A program made the translations under genes and the position numbers. DNA of 14,916 nt from Deltaproteobacteria bacterium. Lineage in GTDB: Bacteria; UBA10199; SPLOWO2-01-44-7. The stretch spans positions 1 through 14,916 of the forward strand of contig JAUYJH010000066.1 of the NCBI GenBank assembly GCA_030688705.1. The letters run 5' to 3'. Of this stretch, positions 6,291-13,526 are shown in pieces. The notes under the pieces are model-generated. The model was not told the origin of the DNA and made no database searches. It saw only the letters and a list, made by a program, of their open reading frames with translations. Position 1 is the first letter of the stretch. Every line of letters starts with the position of its first letter.

Positions 6291-7675
6291 GAGTTCTCCA
6301 ATAATACATGAGGCGTTTTTTCTTCCGATGGTTTTTCCAGCTGATCCGACCAGAGATACTTTCGGGTGAGTCCTGCCGATACACCGCTCAAGGCGAGCAA
6401 GGAAATTAAATTGGGGACCGCCATCAAGCCGTTGGCAATGTCGGCAAACGACCAGACCATAGGGAGAGTCGCCACGGAACCGACCATCACCGCCGCCACC
6501 CACAAAAGACGATACGGGAAAACCACCTTGGAACCAAAAAGATACTCGGCCGCTTTTTCACCGTAATAAGACCAGCCGAGAATCGTCGAAAAAACAAAAG
6601 TCAGAAGCCCCACCGTCAACGCGACAGGCCCGACATACGGAATGTGCGAAAAAGCCTGTTTGGTGAGGGCCGCCCCTTTCACTCCCGACACCCAATCCCC
6701 TGAAACCACAATCACCACTCCCGTCAGGGCGCAAACAACAACGGTATCCCAAAAAGTGCCTGTCGAAGAAACGAGTGCCTGGCGAACCGGATTTTTGGTT
6801 CGCGCGGCCGCCGCGACAATCGGCGCGGAGCCCAGCCCCGATTCATTAGAAAAAAGCCCGCGAGCCACGCCAAAACGGATCGCCTCTTTCATCCCCGCTC
6901 CCAAAAAACCGCCAAGGGCCGCCTGCCCGGTGAAAGCAGATTTGCAGATCAACAGAATGGCTGACGGGACCGCCTGCCAATGGATCGCCAAAATAATAAG
7001 ACATCCCAACACGTAAAAAATCGCCATAAACGGAACCAATCTCTCGCAAACCCGCGCGATCGATTGAATCCCCCCCAGAATGACCACGGCGGTCAAGCCC
7101 GTCATCACAAAACCGGTGACCCAGGGAGAAACGGCAAAGGTTTCTTGCACCAGATGGGCAACCGAATTGGCCTGAACCATATTGCCGATACCGAAGGCGG
7201 CCACCGCCGTAAGCCCCGCAAAAACAACGCCCAGCCATTTAAGCCCCATGCCTCTTTCCAAAACATACATCGGGCCGCCGGCCATGGTCCCCTGGGCGGT
7301 TTTCACGCGGTATTCGACCGACAGCAAGGCTTCGGCGTATTTTGTCGCAATCCCAAAAACACCGGTCAACCACATCCATAAAACAGCCCCCGGGCCCCCT
7401 GCCCCCACCGCGGTGGCCACGCCAACAATGTTTCCGGTGCCGATCGTTGCCGCCATGGCCGTAGCGAGGGCGCCAAACTGGCTGACATCCCCCTCTCCTT
7501 CTTTGTCACGGCTGAATGAAATTTTGATTCCCTGCCAGAGATAACGCTGGATGATTTTTAAACGGAAGGTCAAAAACAGATGCGTACCGACCAGCAAGAT
7601 CAGAAGCGGCGGGCCCCAGACCCAGTCGCTGATTTTGGAAAGCCATGCTTCAAGATGGGTCAGGAATGTCGGCAT
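6284..7675 (-). CDS. AGCS-family sodium:alanine/glycine symporter
   Basis: This 463-aa inner-membrane carrier most likely takes up alanine or glycine with sodium. The family signature is clear: TIGTGNIVGVATAV (residues 78-90) followed by GGPGAVLWMW (93-102). Further conserved stretches are AEALLSVEYR, GGPMYVLERGMG, and RFGVARGLFSNESGLGSAP in the second half. There are about ten hydrophobic segments, and the length is normal for the family. Its ATG lies 26 bases inside the end of the upstream MFS gene, with AAGGGGGAAG just before it, so the two genes are co-transcribed and probably translated together. The C-terminus, ending EEKTPHVLLENSY, reaches into the foldback repeat. Substrate preference cannot be read from the sequence. 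Confidence 0.95.
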   Translation of the reverse strand: MPTFLTHLEAWLSKISDWVWGPPLLILLVGTHLFLTFRLKIIQRYLWQGIKISFSRDKEGEGDVSQFGALATAMAATIGTGNIVGVATAVGAGGPGAVLWMWLTGVFGIATKYAEALLSVEYRVKTAQGTMAGGPMYVLERGMGLKWLGVVFAGLTAVAAFGIGNMVQANSVAHLVQETFAVSPWVTGFVMTGLTAVVILGGIQSIARVCERLVPFMAIFYVLGCLIILAIHWQAVPSAILLICKSAFTGQAALGGFLGAGMKEAIRFGVARGLFSNESGLGSAPIVAAAARTKNPVRQALVSSTGTFWDTVVVCALTGVVIVVSGDWVSGVKGAALTKQAFSHIPYVGPVALTVGLLTFVFSTILGWSYYGEKAAEYLFGSKVVFPYRLLWVAAVMVGSVATLPMVWSFADIANGLMAVPNLISLLALSGVSAGLTRKYLWSDQLEKPSEEKTPHVLLENSY

Positions 7676-8840
7676 ACGCTTCCCCCTTGGCCGCCGTCAT
7701 TAATTTGACAATTTGGACGGCCAAAGCAATCATAAAAACAGTGCACGCCGACAAAAACGGGGCGGCGATACCCAAGTGATCATAAAGAAGACCGGCCATG
7801 ACCGGCCCCAAAATGCGCGCCATACTTCCGGCCGATTGGTAAACCCCCATGGTCAGACCCTGAAAATCTTTTTCCCCCCCTTTGGAAACAAGACTCGACA
7901 AAGAAGGGCTCACGATCGAATAGCCGATCACGTAAATCAACATGGAGAGGACAAAGAGTTTTAGATGGGGGACAAACGAGGCCGACAAAAGACCCGGAAC
8001 CATGAAAAGAACCCCCACCGCCACGAGGCGCATTTCGCCGAACTGCTTGGCCAATTTGCCGATCGCCCCCCCCTGAATCAGGGCCATCATCAGGGCCATG
8101 CCGGCCAGAATCATTCCGGCGTGAAAGGCATCGAGCCCGAAACGGGCCAAAACAAAATAGGCAAAACTCGTCTCCAATTGCGCCATGCCGAGGGTCACCA
8201 AAAAAAACAGAAGAATAGGAAGACCGGTCGATTCCCGCGTAACAACGCGCCACCAGATTTTTTTGTTCAAAGACACGCGGCCTGTTTTGCGTGAAGGTTC
8301 TTTCAAAAAAAGAGCCGCGAAGAAAAAATTAAAAACCGCTAGGCCGGCCACGGCGAAAGCAACCGTTCCGTAACCCCACTGCGAAAGAAAACCGCCCAAG
8401 GCCGGCCCGAATAAAAAACCGAGCCCGAACGCCGCGCCGATCAGCCCCATCCCCTTGGCCCTTTCTTCGGGGGGTGTGACATCGGCAATATAGGCCTGCG
8501 CCGCGGAGATATTGGCGCCAAAGAACCCGGCCAAAACACGCCCGATAAAAAGCCATAGAAGTGATTTCGCAAACCCCAAAACCAGCATGGAAGAGGCTAT
8601 CCCGATGATGCAAATCAAAAGGACCGGGCGTCTTCCCACCCGGTCCGACAGGCGCCCCCAAAACGGGGAAAAAAGAAACTGCATGCCGGAGTAGCTCATC
8701 ATCAAAAAACCAAGCACCGTGGCCGAGGCCCCGAACGATTCGGCGTAGTAAGGCAAAATGGGGATGATCATCCCGAACCCGACAAGGTCGACGAAGACCA
8801 CCAGAAAAATGGAGAGCAGGGCTTTTTTCTTGGCTTGCAT
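7650..8840 (-). CDS. MFS transporter of the TetA/DHA1 drug:proton antiporter type
   Basis: A 396-aa twelve-helix major facilitator, probably a proton-driven exporter of drugs or metabolites. FVDLVGFGMIIPILPYY (residues 16-32) is the typical TetA/DHA1 first helix with its Asp. Motif A is GRLSDRVGRRP (62-72). GLGFLFGPALGGFL is motif C, the mark of antiporters. A central loop near LKEPSRKTGRVSLNKKIWW divides the halves. I chose the ATG at 8840, which has AGGA six bases upstream. An in-frame TTG at 8876 adds twelve polar residues and has no ribosome-binding site. It is the first gene of a two-gene unit with the sodium:alanine symporter and diverges from the small gene at 8896. Substrate is unknown. 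Confidence 0.93.
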   Translation of the reverse strand: MQAKKKALLSIFLVVFVDLVGFGMIIPILPYYAESFGASATVLGFLMMSYSGMQFLFSPFWGRLSDRVGRRPVLLICIIGIASSMLVLGFAKSLLWLFIGRVLAGFFGANISAAQAYIADVTPPEERAKGMGLIGAAFGLGFLFGPALGGFLSQWGYGTVAFAVAGLAVFNFFFAALFLKEPSRKTGRVSLNKKIWWRVVTRESTGLPILLFFLVTLGMAQLETSFAYFVLARFGLDAFHAGMILAGMALMMALIQGGAIGKLAKQFGEMRLVAVGVLFMVPGLLSASFVPHLKLFVLSMLIYVIGYSIVSPSLSSLVSKGGEKDFQGLTMGVYQSAGSMARILGPVMAGLLYDHLGIAAPFLSACTVFMIALAVQIVKLMTAAKGEAYADIPDPS

Positions 8841-8847
8841 GAAGAGT

Positions 8848-8864
8848 CCTTTTACCTTAAAAGG
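8848..8864. promoter_or_regulatory. Small palindrome in the divergent intergenic region
   Basis: CCTTTTA (8848-8854) pairs with TAAAAGG (8858-8864) around a CCT loop. On the MFS messenger this stem would contain the AAAAGGA ribosome-binding site of the exporter gene, so it could dampen translation. It could equally be an operator for the divergent genes, or chance in AT-rich DNA. Confidence 0.3.
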
Positions 8865-8895
8865 CTCAAAAATCAAATCTTTTCAGGGAGGCATT

Positions 8896-9066
8896 ATGGC
8901 AATTGTAGAAGAATCAGAATTCAAAGGAAACCCGGTCTTGATCCTTAAAAATGGCGAAGAAGACCGCTACCCCTTCACTTTTGGGGTCAAGAAGGCAAAA
9001 TTGATGCTCGAGCATATCGAAGACATCAAAAAATTCGTCGCAAAGAACGACAAGGAAAAGGTGTAG
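8896..9066 (+). CDS. Small conserved-looking hypothetical protein (56 aa)
   Basis: The frame encodes MAIVEESEFKGNPVLILKNG and continues to a charged end, KKFVAKNDKEKV. GGGAGG five bases before the ATG at 8896 is a strong ribosome-binding site; upstream start codons in the same frame lack one. The first half, with ESEFKGNPVLIL and YPFTFGVKKAKL, looks like a short beta-sheet unit. The second half (LMLEHIEDIKKFV) looks like an amphipathic helix. There is no signal peptide or membrane segment, so it should be cytoplasmic. I do not know its function. Codon use and composition match a real gene. It stands alone, diverges from the MFS gene and converges on the antiporter gene, with a palindromic repeat right after its stop. 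Confidence 0.75.
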   Translation: MAIVEESEFKGNPVLILKNGEEDRYPFTFGVKKAKLMLEHIEDIKKFVAKNDKEKV

Positions 9067-9086
9067 ATTCCCGCTTTCGCGGGAAT
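9067..9086. repeat. REP-type palindrome ATTCCC-N8-GGGAAT, likely two-way terminator
   Basis: A 20-base near-perfect palindrome starts immediately after the stop of the 56-aa gene and ends ten bases before the stop of the convergent antiporter gene. It has the same arms as the copy at 6236-6255, and both are followed by GACA. This shows a dispersed repeat family in this genome. Its position between convergent genes suits transcription termination from both sides. Confidence 0.7.
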
Positions 9087-9096
9087 GACACATGGG

Positions 9097-10764
9097 CTAT
9101 TCCCGTAATGTTTTACGGATTTTGCCTTTGGCCTTTCCATAGATATCCAGGTACACGCGCCAATAGAGAATCCAGGTGGCAATGACGATGGCCGCCAGAA
9201 TCGCGAACAGATAGCCCTTAGGGTACATAAGAGAACTTAAAACCAAAATCAACCCCCCCAATCCCAGCATCCCCGGGATCACCAGGGGGATTCCTCCAAC
9301 CCGATAAAGCTTGCGAACCGTGGCGATAATCATCGGGGACGATAAAAGCATCGCGGCAAACCAAAAAGGATCGTTCCAATCTTCGGCCCATTGCAGATGG
9401 GCGACGGGAATATAAACGGCGGCGTTTTCCGCCACATGATCTGTCGCGATAAAAACGGCGGCGATCAGGGCCAGATTGATAAAATATTGCAATCCCCCGC
9501 GGCTTTTTTGAACCCCTGTTTTTTCCACAGGCGCCGCGCCCAAAGAGTTCATCCATACCCCGTAGCGGTTCAAAAAATCAAAAAGCTTTTTGGGCAGGAC
9601 TTTGTCAAAAAGCCCCACCCAAAAATCGGAGCTTTTGATCAGATAAGGGGTGGTGAGGGTGGTAATGGCGGAAACCGTGACGACAATCGGATACAAAAAA
9701 CTGCTGGTGACATTCAAGGTGAGCCCCATGGCCGCGATGATGAATGAAAATTCGCCGATTTGAGCCAGCCCCAAACCGACCTTCAAAGAGGTGTTCAAAT
9801 CATTGCCGGCAACAAAGGTTCCCACGGTACAGGTCAAAACTTTTCCGATGATGACAGCCAAAGTGATGACCACAACGGGAACCCAATATTGCCCTAAAAT
9901 ATGGGGATTGATCATCAAGCCGACTGCCACAAAAAAAATGGCGCTGAACATGTCTTTGACCGGTTCCACCAACTGACCGATGTTCCCGATATCCCGGATT
10001 TCAGCGACGATCGCGCCGATCACAAACGCCCCCAGCGCGATGCTGTAACCCAAATGGGCCGAAAAAATGGAAACCCCAAAGCAGAGCCCCAAAATGGCGA
10101 TCAGCATGGTCTCTTGGCTTTTCAAACGGTGTACGTAACGGAGAACGCCGGGGATGACCAAAAGCCCCAAAACCAAAGAAGAAACCAAAAAAATGCCCAG
10201 CCGCGCCAGCGTATCGCCAATTTCCATGACGCCGACCTCCCCCGTCAGCGCAATACCGGAAAGGAGCGCGATCATGGCTATTCCCAAAAGGTCTTCCATG
10301 ATCAAGATGCCGAAAATCAGCGAGGCGAATTTTTCCTCGTAGAGCCCCATGTCGTGAAGCGCCTTGACAATGATGGTGGTGGAAGAGATGGCCAGCATCC
10401 CCCCCAAAAACAGGGAATCGGTTTCGTTCCAGCCAAACCATTGTCCCGCCTCAAACCCGATCCAAATCATGAAAATGATTTCGAGAAAGGCGGCGGTCAG
10501 CGCCGACAGGCCCACAGCCCTTATTTTTTTAAGGTTGAAATGAAGCCCAAGACTGAACATCAAAAGGATCACGCCCAAATCGGCCAAGGCATGGATGCTG
10601 GTCTCGTCTTTAATATAGGAAAATGGCGGCGTATGGGGGCCGATAATAAAACCGGCCAAAATGTAGCCCAAGACGACCGGTTGTTTGAATTTTTTAAAAA
10701 GAACCGTCACCAAGCCGGCAGCAACCAAAACAATCGCCAAGTCCTGGACAAAAATTTCATTCAT
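9097..10764 (-). CDS. CPA2-family cation:proton antiporter (Kef-type) with extra C-terminal membrane segments
   Basis: This 555-aa inner-membrane protein exchanges K+ or Na+ for protons. The first about 385 residues form the CPA2 core: KQPVVLGYILAGFIIGP (28-44), GVILLMFSLGLHF, LAISSTTIIVKAL, ILIMEDLLGIAMIALL with the acidic ED pair expected in the ion path, GAFVIGAIVAEI, and GLAQIGEFSFIIAAMG. After a cytoplasmic linker, about 150 residues carry four more hydrophobic segments and end in a basic tail. No TrkA-N/RCK nucleotide-binding domain is present, unlike KefB/KefC, so glutathione- or NAD-gated control is unlikely. The start codon overlaps the purE stop (ATGA), implying translational coupling. 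No strong ribosome-binding site is seen. Ion specificity cannot be decided from sequence. Confidence 0.93.
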   Translation of the reverse strand: MNEIFVQDLAIVLVAAGLVTVLFKKFKQPVVLGYILAGFIIGPHTPPFSYIKDETSIHALADLGVILLMFSLGLHFNLKKIRAVGLSALTAAFLEIIFMIWIGFEAGQWFGWNETDSLFLGGMLAISSTTIIVKALHDMGLYEEKFASLIFGILIMEDLLGIAMIALLSGIALTGEVGVMEIGDTLARLGIFLVSSLVLGLLVIPGVLRYVHRLKSQETMLIAILGLCFGVSIFSAHLGYSIALGAFVIGAIVAEIRDIGNIGQLVEPVKDMFSAIFFVAVGLMINPHILGQYWVPVVVITLAVIIGKVLTCTVGTFVAGNDLNTSLKVGLGLAQIGEFSFIIAAMGLTLNVTSSFLYPIVVTVSAITTLTTPYLIKSSDFWVGLFDKVLPKKLFDFLNRYGVWMNSLGAAPVEKTGVQKSRGGLQYFINLALIAAVFIATDHVAENAAVYIPVAHLQWAEDWNDPFWFAAMLLSSPMIIATVRKLYRVGGIPLVIPGMLGLGGLILVLSSLMYPKGYLFAILAAIVIATWILYWRVYLDIYGKAKGKIRKTLRE

Positions 10765-11258
10765 TTTCTGGGGTCCGGGTTTTGCGCAATGGCGCGGGTC
10801 TGTTTTTTGCGAAAAGAGGCCAATTTTTTGCGAAGCGCCGGGTACCTGCCCGCAAGAATGGCAATCGCCAAGAGAGCGGCATTGGCCGCACCCGCCTTGC
10901 CGATGGCCAAAGTCCCCACCGGAATACCGGCGGGCATTTGCACAATAGAGAGAAGCGAGTCGAGGCCTTTAAGCGATTTGGACTCGATGGGGACCCCCAA
11001 AACCGGAAGTGTCGTCATGGCGGCTGTTACCCCCGGCAGATGGGCCGCACCTCCTGCACCGGCAATCATCACCTCAAGCCCCCGCTTTTCAGCCGACGAA
11101 ACATATTGTTGCAGCAAGCCAAGAGCACGGTGGGCCGAAATCGCCTTAACTTCATGCGGCACTTTAAAGTTTTTGAGGATATCCGCGGCATGGCGCATGG
11201 TCTCCCAGTCGGAATGGGAACCCATGATAACGCCGACGAGCGGTTTTATTTTTTTCAT
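10761..11258 (-). CDS. purE: N5-carboxyaminoimidazole ribonucleotide mutase (PurE, class I)
   Basis: A 165-aa enzyme of de novo purine synthesis that converts N5-CAIR to CAIR. The class I active-site motifs are visible: GSHSDWETM (13-21), the catalytic-histidine motif SAHR (41-44), AGAGGAAHLPG (66-76), and VQMPAGIPVGTLAIGKAGAANAA split around residues 106-127. The length matches bacterial PurE. Class I PurE normally works with PurK, which is not in this window. The start has no obvious ribosome-binding site, and a terminator-like hairpin lies just before it. The gene may therefore have its own promoter, or be read through from the hydrogenase-like genes. Its stop overlaps the antiporter start by four bases, an unusual partner for a purine gene. 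Confidence 0.96.
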   Translation of the reverse strand: MKKIKPLVGVIMGSHSDWETMRHAADILKNFKVPHEVKAISAHRALGLLQQYVSSAEKRGLEVMIAGAGGAAHLPGVTAAMTTLPVLGVPIESKSLKGLDSLLSIVQMPAGIPVGTLAIGKAGAANAALLAIAILAGRYPALRKKLASFRKKQTRAIAQNPDPRK

Positions 11259-11271
11259 GAGAGGGCAAAAT

Positions 11272-11288
11272 AAAGTAGCGGCTACTTT
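11272..11288 (-). terminator. Terminator-like hairpin at the end of the small-subunit gene
   Basis: AAAGTAGC and GCTACTTT (11272-11279, 11281-11288) form a compact palindrome around one base; as RNA this makes about a 7-bp stem with a three-base loop. On the minus strand it is followed by ATTTTG, a short U-rich stretch. It overlaps the stop codon of the small-subunit gene and precedes purE by 14 bases, so it may reduce read-through. Confidence 0.45.
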
Positions 11289-11827
11289 CTGTCAAGGAGG
11301 CGGAGCAATCCGTTCAGAATAATAAGAGGATGAGGAGGACAGCCGGGGATATATAAATTAACCGGCACTGTCGATGCGGCGCCGTTTAACACCTCACCGG
11401 ATCCGGCAAAACATCCGCCGTTGATGGCGCACGTCCCCACTGCGATCACGATTTTTGGCTCACCAACCGCATCGTAGGTTTCCTTCAAAGCCAAGGCCAT
11501 GTTCTTTGTCACGGGACCGGTCACCACAATCCCATCGGCATGCCGGGGCGAGGCGACAAATTGAATCCCAAAGCGCGAAAGATCAAAGACAACATTCCCC
11601 AATGCCTGCAATTCCATTTCGCAACCGTTGCAGCTGCCGGCGGAAACAACGCGCAGTTTCAACGAACGGCCGAAAAGTTTTTGCATTCGGGCGTCGAGGG
11701 CTTTCACCAACTGCGGTTCACCGTCGTTCGCAGTGGACAGGCGAAACCGTTCCGGCATTTCCACCTTGGATGGAAAATCAACGGTCCGATACCCCTGCTT
11801 CCAGCGATTTTTTAAGATGTCCCACAT
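11282..11827 (-). CDS. ehrS: Ehr-type energy-converting hydrogenase-related complex, small subunit (HycG/NuoB-like)
   Basis: The 181-aa product is the iron-sulfur small subunit that passes electrons to or from the large subunit. It starts MWDILKNRWKQGYRT, the usual HycG-like opening. The cluster motif is SAGSCNGCEMELQ, then VGTCAINGG and PGCPPHP. C66, C69, C133 and C163 (counted from this start) should bind one [4Fe-4S] cluster. The first pair is CxxC as in membrane hydrogenases, not the tandem CC of NuoB. The length is short, with no extra C-terminal ferredoxin domain. An ATG six codons upstream at 11845 lies inside a repeat array and adds an atypical MVPAFN. Neither start has a ribosome-binding site, so insertion of the repeat may have removed it. 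It lies about 220 bases after the large-subunit gene, from which two foldback repeats separate it. Confidence 0.85.
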   Translation of the reverse strand: MWDILKNRWKQGYRTVDFPSKVEMPERFRLSTANDGEPQLVKALDARMQKLFGRSLKLRVVSAGSCNGCEMELQALGNVVFDLSRFGIQFVASPRHADGIVVTGPVTKNMALALKETYDAVGEPKIVIAVGTCAINGGCFAGSGEVLNGAASTVPVNLYIPGCPPHPLIILNGLLRLLDRK

Positions 11828-11836
11828 ATTAAAAGC

Positions 11837-11915
11837 TGGGACCATGGACTATGGACCGTGGACCAACTACTTTTTTCTACTGGTCCCTGGTCCCTGGTCC
11901 TTTGTCCTTGGTCCA
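11837..11915. repeat. GGACC/GGTCC foldback array upstream of the small-subunit gene
   Basis: The left arm (11837-11865) holds four GGAC-type units and the right arm (11881-11915) holds five GGTCC-type units, including the tandem TGGTCCCTGGTCCCTGGTCC. The arms are inverse copies with imperfect register and are joined by an ACTACTTTTTTCTAC-like spacer. The array can fold back and reaches to within ten bases of the small-subunit start. It has no coding content. Confidence 0.7.
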
Positions 11916-11917
11916 TC

Positions 11918-12051
11918 ATGGGAGTGGTGGGAAATGAATAATTTCACGTTTGTCATCCTGAGGCGTAGCCGAAGGATCCCGATTTTTAACGGGATTCTTC
12001 ACTGCGTTCAGAATGACATCGCGATTTTCATGCATTTTCCACCACTCCCAT
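11918..12051. repeat. Nested 134-bp foldback element after the large-subunit gene
   Basis: The outer arms 11918-11936 and 12033-12051 pair at 18 of 19 positions (ATGGGAGTGGTGG-type). Inside, 11951-11981 and 11990-12018 form an imperfect stem of about 30 bp with a loop of about eight bases. The inner arms begin with TGTCATCCTGA and end with TCAGAATGACA, a form seen in dispersed repeats of many genomes. The right outer arm ends exactly at the last base of the large-subunit stop codon. No transposase is present, so it is MITE-like or REP-like. Confidence 0.7.
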
Positions 12052-13526
12052 CATAAATCGTGTCCTGCGTACGACAGATTAAAGCTCTTGTTCACCAGCG
12101 GAAAATCGGAAATTTGTCCGTTACGCATCGCAAGGCTCAATGCCATCCAATTGTGAAACGAGGGATCGACAATTTTATAGCGCCGTATCTCCCCCTCTGC
12201 GCCGGTCGCAACAACATGGGCAATCTCGCCGCGCCATCCCTCAATCAGGCTCACAATCATTGCCCCCTTTTTCGACATGCCGCAGGGCTGCGCGATTTTG
12301 TCGGCAGAGAGATCCTCCAGACGCTCCCGAAGAAACTGCAAAGACCGTTTGCTCTCCAGCGAACGGAGACGAGCCCTTGCATAAACATCCCCTGTTGACA
12401 TCTTGACCAGTGCAATATTGTGCGCTCGATAGATTCCGGCCGGGTAGTTCTGACGCACATCTCGCAAGAGATTGCTGGCCCGTGCCGCCAATCCTACCGC
12501 TCCCAAACTCCGTGCCGTTTCCTGTTTTATAACACCCGTCTGTCCCAGCCGCGTCAACACTGAAGAGGCCCCAAAAAAAAGTTCCGCCAGTTCTTTCACT
12601 TCCGTCAAGGCCTTTTCCAGACGCCGAATGAAGGAACGCAGCATCTCCGGCGTGATGTCGAATAAAACGCCGCCGGGCATTACAAAAGAACGGCCGTAGC
12701 GGTTTCCCGTCAACTCCATCAGCATGTTCAAAAAATCGCCGCGCAGCCTTCCAAACCACGCGGCGGCCGGCAGAAATCCAACATCACCCGCCAGAGCCCC
12801 CAAATCGCCGATATGGTTTGAAACCCGCTCCAGCTCCAACGCAATGGCCCGCAAAGACTGGCAGCGCTTCGGCGTAATCGATCGCTCGGAGAGCCCTTCC
12901 ATCGCGTGGCAATAGGCAAGCCCATGGCCGATCACCGTGTCTCCCGCAACTGACTCCGCCAATACGGCCTGTTGTTTCGAATCCGCCGCAATCATGAGGG
13001 CCTCGACGCCGCGGCGCTGGTATCCGAGTTGAATTTCCAAATGCAAAACTTTTTCACCGTGGCATTGAAACCGAAAATGCCCCGGCTCAATGATCCCCGC
13101 GTGTACCGGCCCCACCGCCACCTCGTGAATCCCCTCTCCCTCGATTTTATAAAAAGAATGGTTTTCCTGTTTTCGGACCGGTTTCAGCCACGGATGGTCC
13201 ACCGGCAAAATCCCAAATTCCTCGTAAAGTTCTCTTTCAAAGAGATGTGCCTCGGGTAAGAGGGGGGTTATGGAAGCATAGGCAGGATTTTTTCCGAAAA
13301 AATCGGCGGCGCCGATCAAGAGATGTTTTTTGGAATCGATTCCCAACAAACAATAAACACGTGTTACATCCGGCGTCATCGTCTCTCCAAAAAGAGCCGT
13401 GATGCGCGCTTTTCCCTCCGCACAATTTTCAAGAAGGGTCTGTCGCCATGCCTCTGCCGGAAGAATCGGTACACGGGATGCCTCGAAAGAAACGGCGTTT
13501 TGTATTGTTAAAAATGGAAAGGTCAT
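12051..13526 (-). CDS. ehrL: Ehr-type complex large subunit (HycE/NuoCD-like) lacking NiFe ligands
   Basis: This 491-aa protein fuses a NuoC-like domain (about 1-125; FERELYEEFGILPVDHPWLKP at 96-116) to a NuoD/hydrogenase-large domain (about 140-491; GPVHAGIIEPGHFRFQ, LHLEIQLGYQRRGVEALM). In working hydrogenases an RxCGxC motif and a DPCxxC motif hold the NiFe centre. Here the aligned positions read SVAGDTVIGH (A194, T197) and VDPSFHNW (S456, N459), so all four cysteines are gone. The tail DFPLVNKSFNLSYAGHDL matches HycE closely, which shows descent from that branch and not from NuoD. The protein cannot carry a NiFe site. Known Ehr (energy-converting hydrogenase-related) complexes share this loss. 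The start is fixed by the G-rich stretch before it and by an ATGA overlap with the upstream membrane subunit. Substrate or electron partner is unknown. Confidence 0.9.
   Translation of the reverse strand: MTFPFLTIQNAVSFEASRVPILPAEAWRQTLLENCAEGKARITALFGETMTPDVTRVYCLLGIDSKKHLLIGAADFFGKNPAYASITPLLPEAHLFERELYEEFGILPVDHPWLKPVRKQENHSFYKIEGEGIHEVAVGPVHAGIIEPGHFRFQCHGEKVLHLEIQLGYQRRGVEALMIAADSKQQAVLAESVAGDTVIGHGLAYCHAMEGLSERSITPKRCQSLRAIALELERVSNHIGDLGALAGDVGFLPAAAWFGRLRGDFLNMLMELTGNRYGRSFVMPGGVLFDITPEMLRSFIRRLEKALTEVKELAELFFGASSVLTRLGQTGVIKQETARSLGAVGLAARASNLLRDVRQNYPAGIYRAHNIALVKMSTGDVYARARLRSLESKRSLQFLRERLEDLSADKIAQPCGMSKKGAMIVSLIEGWRGEIAHVVATGAEGEIRRYKIVDPSFHNWMALSLAMRNGQISDFPLVNKSFNLSYAGHDL

Noticed and set aside
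9901..11322. A 473-codon plus-strand open frame opposite the antiporter, purE and the small-subunit end
   Set aside because: It crosses three real minus-strand genes. The protein is rich in Asn, Gln, His, Asp and Lys without domains, and it has no clear binding site, so it is a shadow frame.
11881..11915. GGTCC units as a CRISPR or operator array
   Set aside because: Units are 7-8 bases, tandem without spacers, and pair with an inverted arm, which fits a foldback repeat.
12051..13526. Active NiFe hydrogenase or formate hydrogenlyase large subunit
   Set aside because: All four metal-binding cysteines are replaced at the aligned positions (A194, T197, S456, N459).
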